Assembly: GCA_905221605.1 (NCBI GenBank)
Contig: CAJNDS010000744.1
Location: 1 to 64,000, forward strand
Length of the DNA stretch: 64,000 nt
From: Symbiodinium natans
Lineage: Eukaryota; Sar; Dinophyceae; Suessiales; Symbiodiniaceae
Reading direction: 5' to 3'
Positions 10,665 to 21,387 of this stretch are shown here, piece after piece (the first letter of the stretch is position 1; every line of letters begins with the position of its first letter). The position numbers and the translations under genes were made by a program. The notes under the pieces are model-generated. The model ran no database searches and had not been told where the DNA came from. It worked only from the letters and a program-made list of their open reading frames with translations.

Positions 10665-13646
10665 AGGATGGGGCAGGTCGTCTCGTCGGCTTCCAAGCGC
10701 ACCGACGTGAACTTGGCCTCTGGGACTTCTAAAGGCCCAAGGCTTTCGGGGTTTAGGGTTTAGGGTTTAGGGCCTCTGGAACTTTTAAAGGCCCAAGGCT
10801 TTCGGGAGTTTAGGGTTTCAGGGTCATCAACTCGGGGATGGCTCCCTCCCTCCCCCCTCCCCCCATCCCCCCTCCGGCCATGACGTCTGGGCGGTCCAGG
10901 AAATAGGTGAAGCGCCGGAAGCCTGCATGAAGTGGCGGAGTGGCTTCCGGGCTTCCGGGTTAAGGGTGGAAATGGTAAGAGTTTGGAGTTGATGTCAGGG
11001 ATTTGGGGGGAGCTGAGGGCTACCTGTGGCATGGTCCTTCTTTGTGATGATCACTTCCGCCGCCTTCGGCCTCCATCTGCGAGCAGTACATGCTGCCGCT
11101 GTAGTACAGGCCGGAGAGCCTAAGGCGTTTCGATCAGGGTCTTCAAGAGGCCCTAAACCCGAAACCCCCCTTGAACCTCCCAAGCCTGGGATTCGAGCTG
11201 TACAAGGCTTCGAGGATCTGCCAAGGTTTATCGGGTCATGTAGGGTCATGCGTGCCTCATGTAGGGCTGCTATCGGGTTTAGGCTTCGGGGTAGCACCAT
11301 GAAGCGACTGCTTTTGGGGAAAACGCGCAACTACTGTACGAAGCCTGGACGCGAACCCTTAAACCCAAGTTTAGTGATCTCTATTGCCATCTCACGCAGC
11401 TGGGTGTTCTTCTCCGGCTCGATTTCAACCTCGATCTCGAGCCAGAGGTTGTCAGGGTCGCCTGCTGCGGGTTCAGATGGTTTCAGGCAGCGTGAAAAGC
11501 TCAAGCCATCCCACTGCCCTGCACCTCTGACTCTGCACTCTTGAAGCCTATGAGCGCCCAAAGGACAGAAGCAAAGGTCCCCCCGTTGCCTGCTTCAAGC
11601 GCCTTGCCTGCCACTGTCCTCGGCATCTCTTGAGAACCCTGAAACTCCAGCGCGGGCTGTTAAAACATATCTCTCATCTTCGAGGCCCGACCGCTTTTAT
11701 GGGTTTCGCGCTGCTGTTCTCACGGTGCGGTCTGCCCGTGCGCCCCCTGCATGTCGCTGGCCGTGCTCTGAAGTGCTCTTAGAGAGCTTTCCGCTTTTGG
11801 CTTACACTGCTTTGGGGGGGAGAATTAGCTGCAAATGGCATTTCATGGAGGCGCTTTTTGCGTCGATTGAGGGCCTTCTCCAATTGAGGGTCTCGCCAGA
11901 AAGCAATCGGCCCAAACAGGATTTCAACGAACATGGGCTTTGACCCGAAGCTGCCGCCTGATCGCTTTGATGGAAAATGACATCGAAATTAAGCCGGGGT
12001 TGCCGCAGTACAACAAGCTTGAGATTTCAGCTCGGACCCTAGGCGGAGACAAGACAGAAAAAAGAGTAAGAATCGATCTTAAACTGAATAGATGTGTCTT
12101 GAATCGTGTGGCTGCATCACAGCTTTTCAAGATTAAGTAGTATGATACAGGGGCCCCCACACCCCAACGCACCCGAAAGCCGCAGGAAGCCTCGCACCAA
12201 CTCCGGCCTCTCCCCAGCCTCCCCAGCAGCCAAGTCGCATCTTCTCAGCCTCGACGGTGTAGCCTCGGTTCGGGACGTGTGTTGAGGAAACTCTACTCGT
12301 GCAAGATTCTAAAGAACGCATTGAATTGTAGACTCCGGCACAGCAGCTTTCAGCAGCTTTTGGTTCTGAGCCTCCAGAAAGATGATGTTTGGGAGCTGGG
12401 GGCCCGCATCCTGAAGGCTCCTACTCCGGGGACAATACGGAGAGACCGCCAGAGTCTGTGTTCGCGCCAGGAGGCCATCTCCCTCCGCCAGGGCCGTGCC
12501 ACCCACAGCCACACTCTTGAGCTTCAGGTCCTCGAGTCTCTCTAGAGCTCTCCGCTCATTTCAGGAAAGGGCTCTTAAGGGCCCAGTCGAAAGGCATCCG
12601 GAATCCACTTCAATCCTATTCGAGCCCTGAGACTCCAGCTCGCACGATGGCCGAGTGGCTGCGCTGACCCTCATCCCTGGTGCTAGGTGAACACCCTGAA
12701 AGTAGACCACCGCACAACTTCTCGTCCCCCCCCCCCACTTCCCCCACCTCGCCATCCAAGGTCAGGTCAGTGCCAGGTGCGCCGCTGCGCGGCTCTAGCC
12801 GTAGCCGGGAGAGCACCTGTCCGCATGGGGGGATGGGAGTGCAAGGCCGCATTCGGTTGGGTTCAGGCAGTTAAGCCTTCCGTGCCAGGTTAGCAAATTT
12901 GGTGATACCTCTCCTTCCGGCATGACAACAAGCTGTTCCGACAGCAATCGAAATAATCGAACACGCTGCCACCGTAAACCCTCAAAGTTGGATTTTCGTG
13001 GTCCTCTGGCGAATTATGGGATGTGGGGTATCTTGTGGGAGTTCAAGGCTCTGCCCCCTCAAAACCTGAACCTGCAGTCCCCCGAAGCCCTCTCAAATGG
13101 CGGGGCGGCCTCCGTGCGACCTTCGAAGATCCGAACTGTAAGGTCCACCTTTCAAAAGGATTGCAATTTGAGGTAGGGCCAATGAATGGAGGGGAACGGA
13201 GGGGAGGGTCCTGAGGTTCTGGGCTTTGGGGTTTAGGGCAGGGGTTTCTTCAGGGCGTTGTTGGGTGCCTGGGTTGTAAGTTGCTGGAATGTTGGGCCAG
13301 AGTTTCAGAGCACTTAGGGCTTCTTCTGGGGCCCTTAAACCCTGGAAAACCCTAACCACCCCCAAAGGCCTGTGCTACAATCGACTGGGAGCCGGACCTC
13401 TCGGATCCAGTAGTTCCTGCATCGAGACACGGGGGCTTCGCATTGATTGAAGGGCTTCATGGGTTTTTGAGGAAACTCCCAAGCCCGGATGTGCAAGTCA
13501 GCCTGCTTCCCAGCCAATCCCAGGTCCCACACAAACCCAAACCACTAAGAATGAAACGTGCTGTTCCTAAAGGAGGACTTCTGGACGCCAAAAATTCCGC
13601 CGAGCTGCGGGGCAAGGTAGTCCTTGCGGAAAATCTCCGTGGGCGC
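10665..13646 (-). CDS. pepN: M1-family (PepN-type) aminopeptidase, N-terminal exons only
   Basis: Ten exons joined on the minus strand give about 170 residues matching the N-terminal beta domain of PepN-type zinc aminopeptidases, which remove N-terminal residues from peptides. Exons: 13606-13646 (EIFRKDYLAP), 13398-13416 (19-nt microexon, NYWIRE), 13110-13148 (IFEGRTE), 12748-12816 (LTLDGE), 12468-12530, 12320-12371, 11398-11461 (LEIEVEIEPEKNTQL), 11064-11119 (GLYYSG and MEAEG), 10879-10922 (LDRPDVM), 10665-10717 (AKFTSVRLEADE). Donors are mostly GC, two are GT; every acceptor is AG before an exonic G, and phases agree. The zinc site (HEXXH) and the GAMEN motif are absent: the next exon should lie left of 10665, where a 10-kb repeat block begins. 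The gene is therefore either truncated or continues through a giant intron beyond the window. The start codon was not found, and the 12320 and 12468 boundaries are the least certain. Confidence 0.87.
10735..10815. repeat. Interstitial (TTTAGGG)n-like tract
   Basis: Three perfect TTTAGGG units near 10750-10770 and a nearby second copy of the TTTTAAAGGCCCAAGGC flank form a short telomere-like repeat inside the aminopeptidase intron between 10717 and 10879. TTTAGGG is the telomere unit of plants and of several alveolate and other algal lineages. Confidence 0.7.
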
Positions 13647-13649
13647 CTG

Positions 13650-14650
13650 GAAGACACTCTCGCTTGTGGTGGCTAAGGTTTTCCGGCGAAGGGATCAATG
13701 ATCAGGGTGCAAAGTTCGGGTCTCGGCAGTCTTCGGGGTTGCGGTGTGCCTCTCGAAGCCGAGAACAGGAATGAAGCCAAATTCACAACTCTCTACTCAT
13801 GGCTTGCAATAGGCCTAATTTCTCAAACCACGACGAAACTGGCAACTCCAGTGCGCCCTTTCGGTTGCAGTCTGCGACGTGAGTACAACTTGCACATACA
13901 GCAGCCCCCACATCTCCTGGAGCTTGAACCAAATCACCCCCTCCCACCCCAACCCCCCCCCCTCCCCCCACAAAAAAAATGACCTCCGGCGCGAGTGTTG
14001 CCGTCGCTGCGGCCACCGTGGACTGGCGCCTGGCAGCGGGGTTTCCGGGAGGATACACCAAGCGCCGAGTCCACAGACAAAGGTTTGGCGGGAGGTGGTT
14101 CAGAAATTTGGCGGCATGAGTCGACGATAGTGTCTCGGTGCTCGGTTTAGGGTCTAAAGATTGCGGCTATCCAGGCGCAGGGACCGGATGATTGGAGGCG
14201 AGGGATGCTTACATGCTTAGCTTGAGCTCCAGGCCTCAGGGGTAGTTGTGCTGCATGCGCTCAGAGACCCTAAGAGACCCTAAACCCCAAACCCTCAGCC
14301 CAAAGCCCCAAAGGGGGTTGAAAGGTGAAAGGAGCTGCTGGAGGCTTCAGGTAACGGGGGGGGTTTTAAGGTCTTTACAGCGGGGCTTTCAAAGCTTGAA
14401 AAGGGTTCAAGGGAGCGCGAGGCTTTCGAAGCCTTTGGGATGCAGGGGGGTGTGTTCGTTTTCCACCAGCCCGACGGGACTTCTGTGGTCGCGGTCACCT
14501 TCTCTGACTGCTGGTCAGGGCGCGCGGTCTTCGGCTGCCCGGCAGCTTGGAAAATCTGAGGTTCGGGGGTGAGTTGGGGTCTTAGGGTTTCAGTTTGCTT
14601 GGTGGGAGGGAGCGGAGGGAGCGGAGGAAGGGGGAGGCGCGCCTCCACCC
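13650..14650 (-). other. Probable 5' region of the aminopeptidase gene, exons unresolved
   Basis: This interval lies between the first recognised aminopeptidase exon and the stop of the next gene upstream. It should hold the start codon, the 5' leader and possibly a targeting sequence. A minus-strand stretch at about 14470-14565 is open and not low-complexity (GQPKTARPDQQSEKV) and could be an early exon. C-rich (13930-13975) and G-rich runs break other frames. No confident exon was assigned. Confidence 0.35.
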
Positions 14651-16168
14651 TCACTCGGGAGCCTCGGCTTCCTCGGCCATGGGCTCCTCCTCCTCCTCCT
14701 GACTGTCCATTGCCTCCTGCAGCAGCGAGACGGTCTCTGACAAGGCCTTCCGCCCTTCATGGAGAGCCTTCTCCTTGGAGAGTTGAAGTGTTGAAAGGCG
14801 TATTTTGTTCTTGCTTTTTCTTTTTTTTTTGGGGGGGGGGGGGGGAGCAGGGTGCGACTGCTTTGAGGGGTAGGCTCTCTTTCTTTCTTTCTTTCGGAGG
14901 GCGTGGGGGCCGAAGCCCCCGGGCGTCATCGCCCGCCCCGGATCGGGGTGGACCGAAGGTACGGTGGGCGACGGTGGTGTGAGAGACTCTGTTCCCTGCC
15001 CCCCTTTAAATTCACCCTGTAAGAGGCCCCCTTACCCGCCCCCACTTGCTGCTATGTCTCTGCACACCTTGTCTGCCGTGAGACTCAGCTTTGTCGACCC
15101 GTTGCAGGACCATCAGTGCCCAAGCTACCCCAAACAACCGACTTACAGCTCTCTCTCTGTCTCTGAATGCTACTATAAGCATGCCCCAAGGCTCGGCGAA
15201 CTTCTCTGCCTCGGGGTAGCCCCGCGAGGCCTCGTCCTGGGCGATGCGGTCGGCCATCCGGGAGGAGCCAGAGTCGTCGATGATGCCGTTGCCGGCCACG
15301 AAGTACTCGACGGTCATGGCAATGTCCTCCGCAGCATCTTTACCACGCTGCCGGATCTTGTCCTTGAAGGCTTGAAGGGGCGTGTGAACTTAAGGAAAGT
15401 ACATATCTAAGCACATCTTAAGTTCACGTGTCCAGTGGCGGCGAGCTAGCTGGCCGGCCTTCGTTCTACGGCTACCCCTCTCACCCCTCTCGCTTCGGTC
15501 CTTCAAAGGGCCGTTTGGGAGCCCTTTGATCTCGAAGTCGACGCGTCGGTTGGGCTCGGCCCAGTGGAACCAGCGGCTTAGGCGCTGGCGGAGTCCCATC
15601 TCCTCACTCTCGCACTTTTTCTTGCGGTTCTGGGCCCAAACACGTCCACTTAGTCATACTGGGGCAACTGACAACAAGAATGCTCTCGCCTCCTATGAGA
15701 AGCGTTCCTTTCTCACCAGCCTTCTAGGGCCTGAGGGTAGATTGGGTAGGGCCAAAGAACAGCTCAAGTCTCGGGGCCCCGGGCCGCATAGTCGTCCTCA
15801 ATGGAGATCAGGGCAGCCAGCGACTCCGACAGCGGCACCTGGGGCGGCGGCTGCGACGTGGCGCTCAGGAAGCCGCTGAAGAGGTATGCGACGACGAGGC
15901 CCAGCACTGACAGGGGCAGGAGCACGATACCCCAGGCGAACTCGGTGGCCACGGCTTGCGGGTTCCGGCCCGTCTCCACAGGCGGGTCGGACTTGTCGCC
16001 AACGAGCTGCGGCGGCTGCAGGCCCGCGCGGCGCTGCGTGCCCCGTGTGTCAAGCGTGCGAGGCACCCTTGAGGCCGGTGCGAAGCAGACGTCTGGCAGA
16101 ATCCGACCTATGCCCAGGGTGCAAAGGGCGAGGGCCCAGCAGCCAGAGCGGCATCGGACCTTCCTCAT
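14651..16168 (-). CDS. Putative plastid-targeted membrane protein, family unknown
   Basis: Four exons are proposed on the minus strand. Exon 1 (about 15790-16168) starts at the ATG at 16168 (an in-frame ATG at 16192 is possible). It begins with basic residues, a hydrophobic signal-peptide-like core and a C-F-A-P-A-S motif near residue 30, then a Ser/Arg/Pro-rich stretch and one membrane segment (GIVLLPLSVLGLVVAYLFSG). This order resembles the bipartite presequence of peridinin-plastid proteins, with its F-x-A-P cleavage motif and stop-transfer helix. Exon 2 (15501-15602) carries RWFHWAEPNRRVDFEIKGLP; exon 3 (about 15185-15362) EYFVAGNGIIDDSGSSRMAD; exon 4 (14651-14773) ends in an acidic tail before the stop. 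Acceptors are AG before G; donors would be GA or GC. I do not recognise the mature protein. That the region codes is fairly clear; exact splice sites are inference. Confidence 0.6.
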
Positions 16169-16199
16169 GGTCTGACACACCAACGATAGCACACTTGGA

Positions 16200-17560
16200 A
16201 GATGCGTAGCAACTTGGCGGATCTACAAGCTGAACAAGCTGTGCTAACGGCAGGGGTGTTTGGAACATGTTAAACACAAAGCTGCTGGCTTTGCACATCT
16301 GTTGTGTCACCTCAAGAGTCCTCAGAGACGTATGAGACGTAGGACCGCGACGAATATGCCGCGCACCGGCCAGGCACAAAGCAACACAAAGCGAAGGGGC
16401 TTGGGATTTAGGGAGCCGAATGAAGTTGGGGATCGGCTCATGGAGGGATACTGGCAGAAGGCTTGGGAGAACATACCGAGCCTCCCGGGCCCTCTTCGCC
16501 GGAGGGCGCTACCTGCGGCAGAGCCGGCGAGAGCCTGCGATCAGGAGCCATGTGGGTTGTGGGGATGCCGCTAAACAAAACCACTTGGAACCCTGAACGC
16601 TCCTTAACCTCCGAAATCTATACTACTTTTTTCGGCGTAACAGCGCCGACCAGACCCTCGGCAGCACCGCGAAATGGCAAGAGAAAGGGTTGACCCTCAA
16701 GCTGAGGTTTCCGGCGGCCAGGGCCGCGCGAGGCGCCCGCGGAGTCGCCGCATCGGCAGGCGCCGCCAGCCTTCTGCCCCGCGGCATCGGGCTGTGGTGT
16801 AAAGTCTTGGCTCTTCAGATCTAGAGGCTTGGGCCCAACAGAACCCTTGACTCAGACCAAGCCCTGAATGGGCCGAAAATCCTGACGGCTCGGGCCTCCG
16901 GTAAGGCTCTGCCAGACGTGGCGCGGCACTGCTCCGGGCGACCTCGTGCTAGGTCCCAGGGCACTTCTGGTGAAGATGCCGAAGAACTCAACGAGGCAGC
17001 TTGCAGCCGCATGCCCGGCACCCACTCTACACGCAAAGTGCATCGAGACTCGCCTCCCGCCGCGCCGCCAGCGGCTGGATAGATGCCTGCATGGACCTGG
17101 GTCAGGGCACCCTGGGACCTGGACGTGATGCAACATGCGGCAACATGCTGCAACAGTAACTTTGTATAAGCCTTTGCAAGCATTCGCAACTCGCAACTCA
17201 AAGTTGCCAGCCCATTTGCACAAAAAAACACTGTGGCAGCAGCCACGCCTTGCTCGCAGCTGCCGCGCGAAAGCGGCGCTAAGGGTCATACAACAGCTCG
17301 CAAAGCTTCGAGCCCAAGCATGTATTGCTGCGAGGGGGGAAGTTACTTGGCAACACTGTTGCCTCTTTGCGTGTTGATACCGGATCTCACCCTAAACTGC
17401 CAGCCAGCCGGAAAGGCTAGACACAGATAACCACATGCTACCGGCAGCACGGAATGATGTAAGCAGAGGCAACACGAGCCTCGACCCTCAAAAGCCGAAG
17501 GTATACGACACGACGAGCGCGGGAGGTCGGAATTGCAGTTCAAAGCAAAACAAAGTTCCG
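16200..17560. other. Unassigned GC-rich intergenic stretch
   Basis: Several overlapping frames of 60-145 codons exist on both strands (for example minus 16821-17289), but none shows a recognisable motif, consistent codon bias or a splice pattern. It probably holds the 5' leader of the plastid-protein gene near 16170-16260 and otherwise nothing I can support. Confidence 0.4.
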
Positions 17561-18780
17561 GGTCAGCTGGCAGTACTATCATCCACAATCTCCCGTCTCA
17601 AGCAGACCCAAGTGACCCAAGCAACACGAGCACTTCCACCCCTGAGTGCAACTTCTTTTCGCCGCCATGGTAGCAGCGCTAGCACCCAGGGGAGCCGCAG
17701 CCGCCGACCTGACGGCCGGCTTTTTGATGTGCACCTCGGCAACCCCGACTTTTCTGTTTCCGACAAGAACAGTGATCCCTGGACACACGAAGCGTCACGT
17801 GCCGCGCTGCCTCTCCGCGGAGGTTGAAGAACGTCGGGGTGCCCCGCACAGAGCCCCCGATGCGGCAACGTGGGGGGGGGCTTAGATGGTTTTAGCAACT
17901 GTTGGCCCGTACAGGCTTCAGGGTCAGTCTTCCTGGCTTCTCGGATTCAGGGTCTGGGTTTGATGGGCTCGCGCTGCTCCCTGGAGAAGTTTGGTCACGT
18001 TTAGCCATCTCTAGTCTCCAATTTCGTCTCCGCATGTTTTTTGCAGCTGGAAAAAAGACGCTCCCCTTGTGCCCAAAGAGCGGTTGCACGACTGCTCGTC
18101 TCGATGTGGGCCGTCCTTCGATGCTCCTCCCTAAGCCACCTGTCGAGGGATTGGAATGAATGGCTGAGATCCCGGCCCAATGCGGATCTTGTGAAGGAAA
18201 AGGGGACAGAAGTCCTGAGCGGCCAGGACACCCAAACCCCAACACAGGCTTCGGGCTTCAAGGCTGGGGGCAGTTTGGCACTGTGCGTTGAACGGATGGA
18301 TATCATGCTGACCTCACCCTACCAGCACCATGGCCCTGATCCCTGCTCCACCCGTGTCTTTGCACACACATCTGGACCGTACAAGTAGCACAGAAGTGCC
18401 GGGCGCGCTGCCGGCACCAACCCCGGTGCACACAAGCTGTCACCCACTAGCCTGCCAGGGCGAGATCTCCAAGGGCTCAGCATGCACAGTAACAGCAACA
18501 AACAAGCACAAAGAAAAGTATGCATTGGGCTGCCGCCCTTAAGTGCTTCTGCCGCTTCCACTATTCTACATTGTTTGCTTGATCGCCTGAGCACAAGCCT
18601 GCTTCAGACTTGCAACGCCCATTCCCTTCGGGGGTAAAGGTCCGTTGCTGTAGGCTCTTAGCCAATGTAAAATCCAGCGGCATTAAAATTCAAGGGACCA
18701 AAACCAGTCGAGTGGCGATGCTGACTGGGTTTTCTGCTTGGCGGTTCAACGCTCAAGCAACCTGCTGCCACTCTCAATGA
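17560..18780 (-). repeat. Transporter-array spacer relic (5' flank of a missing copy)
   Basis: Segments match the 5' flank of array copies: 18110-18200 resembles 31400-31510 and 55365-55455, and 17560-17735 resembles 54490-54665. In the other places this sequence lies upstream of an SLC34 first exon. Here no coding exon follows, so the array appears to have lost or never completed another copy on this side. A short conserved frame (plus strand near 17667, VAALAP..DLTAGFL) is shared with 54591 but is too short to call. Confidence 0.65.
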
Positions 18781-19269
18781 AATCTTGAAGCTCGGATGGA
18801 ATCGACTACTAATTCTGTTCCCTTCTGCAACCTTTGCAGCAATGGCTAGCAGAAAGACTGTAAAGAGTAGTCGTCAATTCCAGACGCTTGCACAGCTGCC
18901 AACTCGCTGCGCGAGACTCAAACAGCAGTTTCTGCTGCTGGTTCTTCGTTTGGTGCATCACCCATCTCTGCCTCGATCTGGGCTTGGCGGCGTCACGACG
19001 CTGACTGGGTTTTCTGCTTGGCGGCTCAACGCGCAAGCAACCTACTGCCACTCCCAATGAATTCTCGTAGCTCAGATGGAATTGACTACAAATTCAGGCT
19101 ATCTTGTGTATGGAAGAGCTGTTCCCTTCTTTGAAAGACCGGTTCCCTTCTATTAGCAATTAGTCTCGATTTTCAGTCAATTCCATCGGCGTGCACAGCT
19201 GCCAATTCGCCGCGCGAGACTTTCTCTGCGCGAGCCCCAACAAAGATCGGCCACCGGTAGGCCATCGAC
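18780..19269 (-). repeat. Array spacer with exon-3 fragment, next to copy 1
   Basis: Near 18920-19000 a stretch resembles the last ~75 bp of the SLC34 coding region (GCTGCTGGTTCTTCGTTTGG, GCCTCGATCTGGGCTTGGCG). It has lost the stop codon position and is followed by CGCTGACTGGGTTTTCTGC. The true 3' end begins at 19270. The spacer therefore contains a tandem duplication of the 3' untranslated region plus coding tail. Equivalent fragments are near 22131-22215, 25340-25424, 28549-28633 and 32138-32220. Confidence 0.8.
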
Positions 19270-21307
19270 TCAAACAGCGGCTTCAGCTGCTGGTTCTTCC
19301 TTTGGTGCATCACCCATCTCTGCCTCGATCTCGGCTTGGCGGGCGTCACGCTCTTCCTTGCTGACCACCTTGTAGCAGCCGCCCATGAAGTTCCACCAGT
19401 AGATAAAGGCCGCCACAACCGCCACGGCAAGGATAGTGAGAACCACACCGCCAGCAACACTGGAACCATAGAGCAGGGAAATCAGCAAGCAAGCGCCCGG
19501 CACTGCCACGAACATCACCAGGATGTAGATGAGCGGAACCAGGCGCCAGTAGGAGGCATAGAAGCCCAAGGTGCAAGCAGCCCGGACAACCACCCTGCGC
19601 ATGATGGGGACAGGGAACCAAATCAAAATACCAACGAGGTTGAACAGCAGGTGGCAGAAAGCAATCTGGATGCTGCTCTTCTTCATGACAGCCAGCCCTG
19701 CGGGAGGACAAGAGGACAAGATCTGGCAGCGTTTAGAAGAGACGTGCTTACACAATCCACTGCGCCGTCCGATTGTTTCAGGACCACTGCCCGCTGGGTT
19801 GCTCAACTAAAGAACCCGAGCTTCTACAAAGCCGGTCAACTGCTTCGAACCTGCCACGCTTGCAAATCCCAACAGACATTGCTGTGGCTATCTCACAAAC
19901 TACATCGGCAGCCTGTTTCGATACACTCCCCAGTTTGGACCCTGCCTGCAAGGATGGAGGTAATGGTCGTACCAATGTTTGCTCCCAGCGTCATGGGCAG
20001 CATCTTGTGAACGGGCAGAACTCCAATGCCAACCAAGGGAGTCAAAGCCGACGTTGTGACGGAGCTCGACTGCACGAGGATGGTGATTGCCAGACCCACC
20101 AAGATGGCCAAGTAGTCGTTCATGTTGGTGCCCTTCATGATGATCTTTTTGGCCTGGCCCATCACAAGGCTGTGCAAAAGCTTAACCAGGCAGAACAGGG
20201 CTGCGCAAAGCACAATCAACGACAGGATGAGTCCAATGATGCCACCTCCAACGTCACCAACGTCTTTCAGGAAGCCGCCCTTGATGGTCCTCCCTGTCTC
20301 AATGTTGTTTGTGTAAAAGTCCCCGGCATTTGTGTAGCAAGTGCCCGAATCGCAAGTTACAGCGCCAGTGCACGCCGTCAGGGTGGATGCGTAGGCATCT
20401 TCTGCAACCTTCTGCCAGGCCTTGCTCACATCTGAGCTCACACAGTACTTTGTGCAGCCCGTGCCACAGCTCTGAGCCGTAGGTGCGCCAAAGGACAAGG
20501 CTTTGATGGTGTTTTTGTCCTTGTTCAGGAACAGCTTGGAGAAGGGGCCCACAATCTCTTTAGTTGGAGAAGGAAAGGTCAAGTCGTTCTCTGAATCTCC
20601 CATGACGGCATCCGTCAATCCTTTGGAGATCCAGTACAGCAGGCCTCCCTCTCCGGAGATAGCAGCGATGATCAGTTCCACAGGAAGCAAAGTCAGGACT
20701 GCGAGCATGTTAAACATGTCGTGCACTGTGGCGCCAGAGAAGGCTCGCTCCAGTTCCAACCGGTCCCCTGCATGGGCCATGCTGACCTGGTTTCGCTGAG
20801 ATCGTTCTGGTCACAATAGTCTTCTCCAAATCACAAAAACACACGGAAACCATGCAACTGGTTGAAACAGTCCCGTAATGTTAAGGGGCATTTGTGATGC
20901 TTCACCGTATGCATCTGTGATCTTTGGGATCCATCCCGACATCTGCCAGAAGCAAGCCAAGTGACAATAGTGTTCGTCACGGAAGTGCCTATGTTGGCAC
21001 CCATGATGATAGGGATCGCATACCTCACTGCCAACACATCAGCCCCGACCAAACCAACCACGATACTTGTGCTTGTTGACGAGGATTGCACCAGGACAGT
21101 AGCCAGGATGCCCACCATGAGGCCAGCAATAGGATTGTCAGAGAAGGTGAACAAGTTTCCGGCTCCTTTGCTGCCCAGAGCACTGAAGGAGCCACCCATA
21201 AGGTCGAGACCGAAGAGGAAAAAGTACAGGGCGATGAGGACTCCAACGATCTTCAAGGTCACCATCAGAGCAAACATCCCAGCACTCTGCTCCTTTTCTT
21301 CAGCCAT
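19270..21307 (-). CDS. SLC34: SLC34-type sodium/phosphate cotransporter, array copy 1
   Basis: Exons 20966-21307, 19946-20786 and 19270-19697 join in phase to a 536-residue membrane protein. It belongs to the type II Na+-coupled phosphate transporters, which move inorganic phosphate into cells with Na+. The family's two inverted repeats are present: VQSSST at residues 73-78 with GANIGTS near 103, and VQSSSV at 352-357 with GANIGTT near 382. Between them lies a Cys-rich extracellular loop (about residues 221-264), as in animal members. Further membrane segments fill exon 3, and the tail is acidic. Intron 1 (179 bp) is GT-AG and restores TNTI-VSMA; intron 2 (248 bp) is GC-AG. The ATG at 21307 is preferred over an upstream in-frame ATG because the upstream frame is broken by a 1-nt difference in copies 4 and 5. 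Subcellular location is unknown. Confidence 0.93.
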
Positions 21308-21371
21308 AGCCGCGCTTAAGGATCCTTTGCGGCGGCGAGCGGAGCTTACTGGCAAAAACGAGCCCAAAACG

Positions 21372-21387
21372 CTACAAGAAAGATCAG
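21372..21387 (-). promoter_or_regulatory. Putative spliced-leader trans-splice acceptor of SLC34 copy 1
   Basis: Minus strand CTGATCTTTCTTGTAG: a branch-like CTGAT, a pyrimidine run and AG, 64 nt before the start codon. It is conserved in all five copies (AG ends at about 24581, 27790, 31088 and 53665 for copies 2-5). Dinoflagellate mRNAs receive a 22-nt spliced leader at such sites. The site is seen directly; its use is inferred, and an ordinary upstream exon is the alternative. Confidence 0.5.

Noticed and set aside
10735..10815. True chromosome end
   Set aside because: Only three TTTAGGG units, with gene exons on both sides, so the tract is interstitial.
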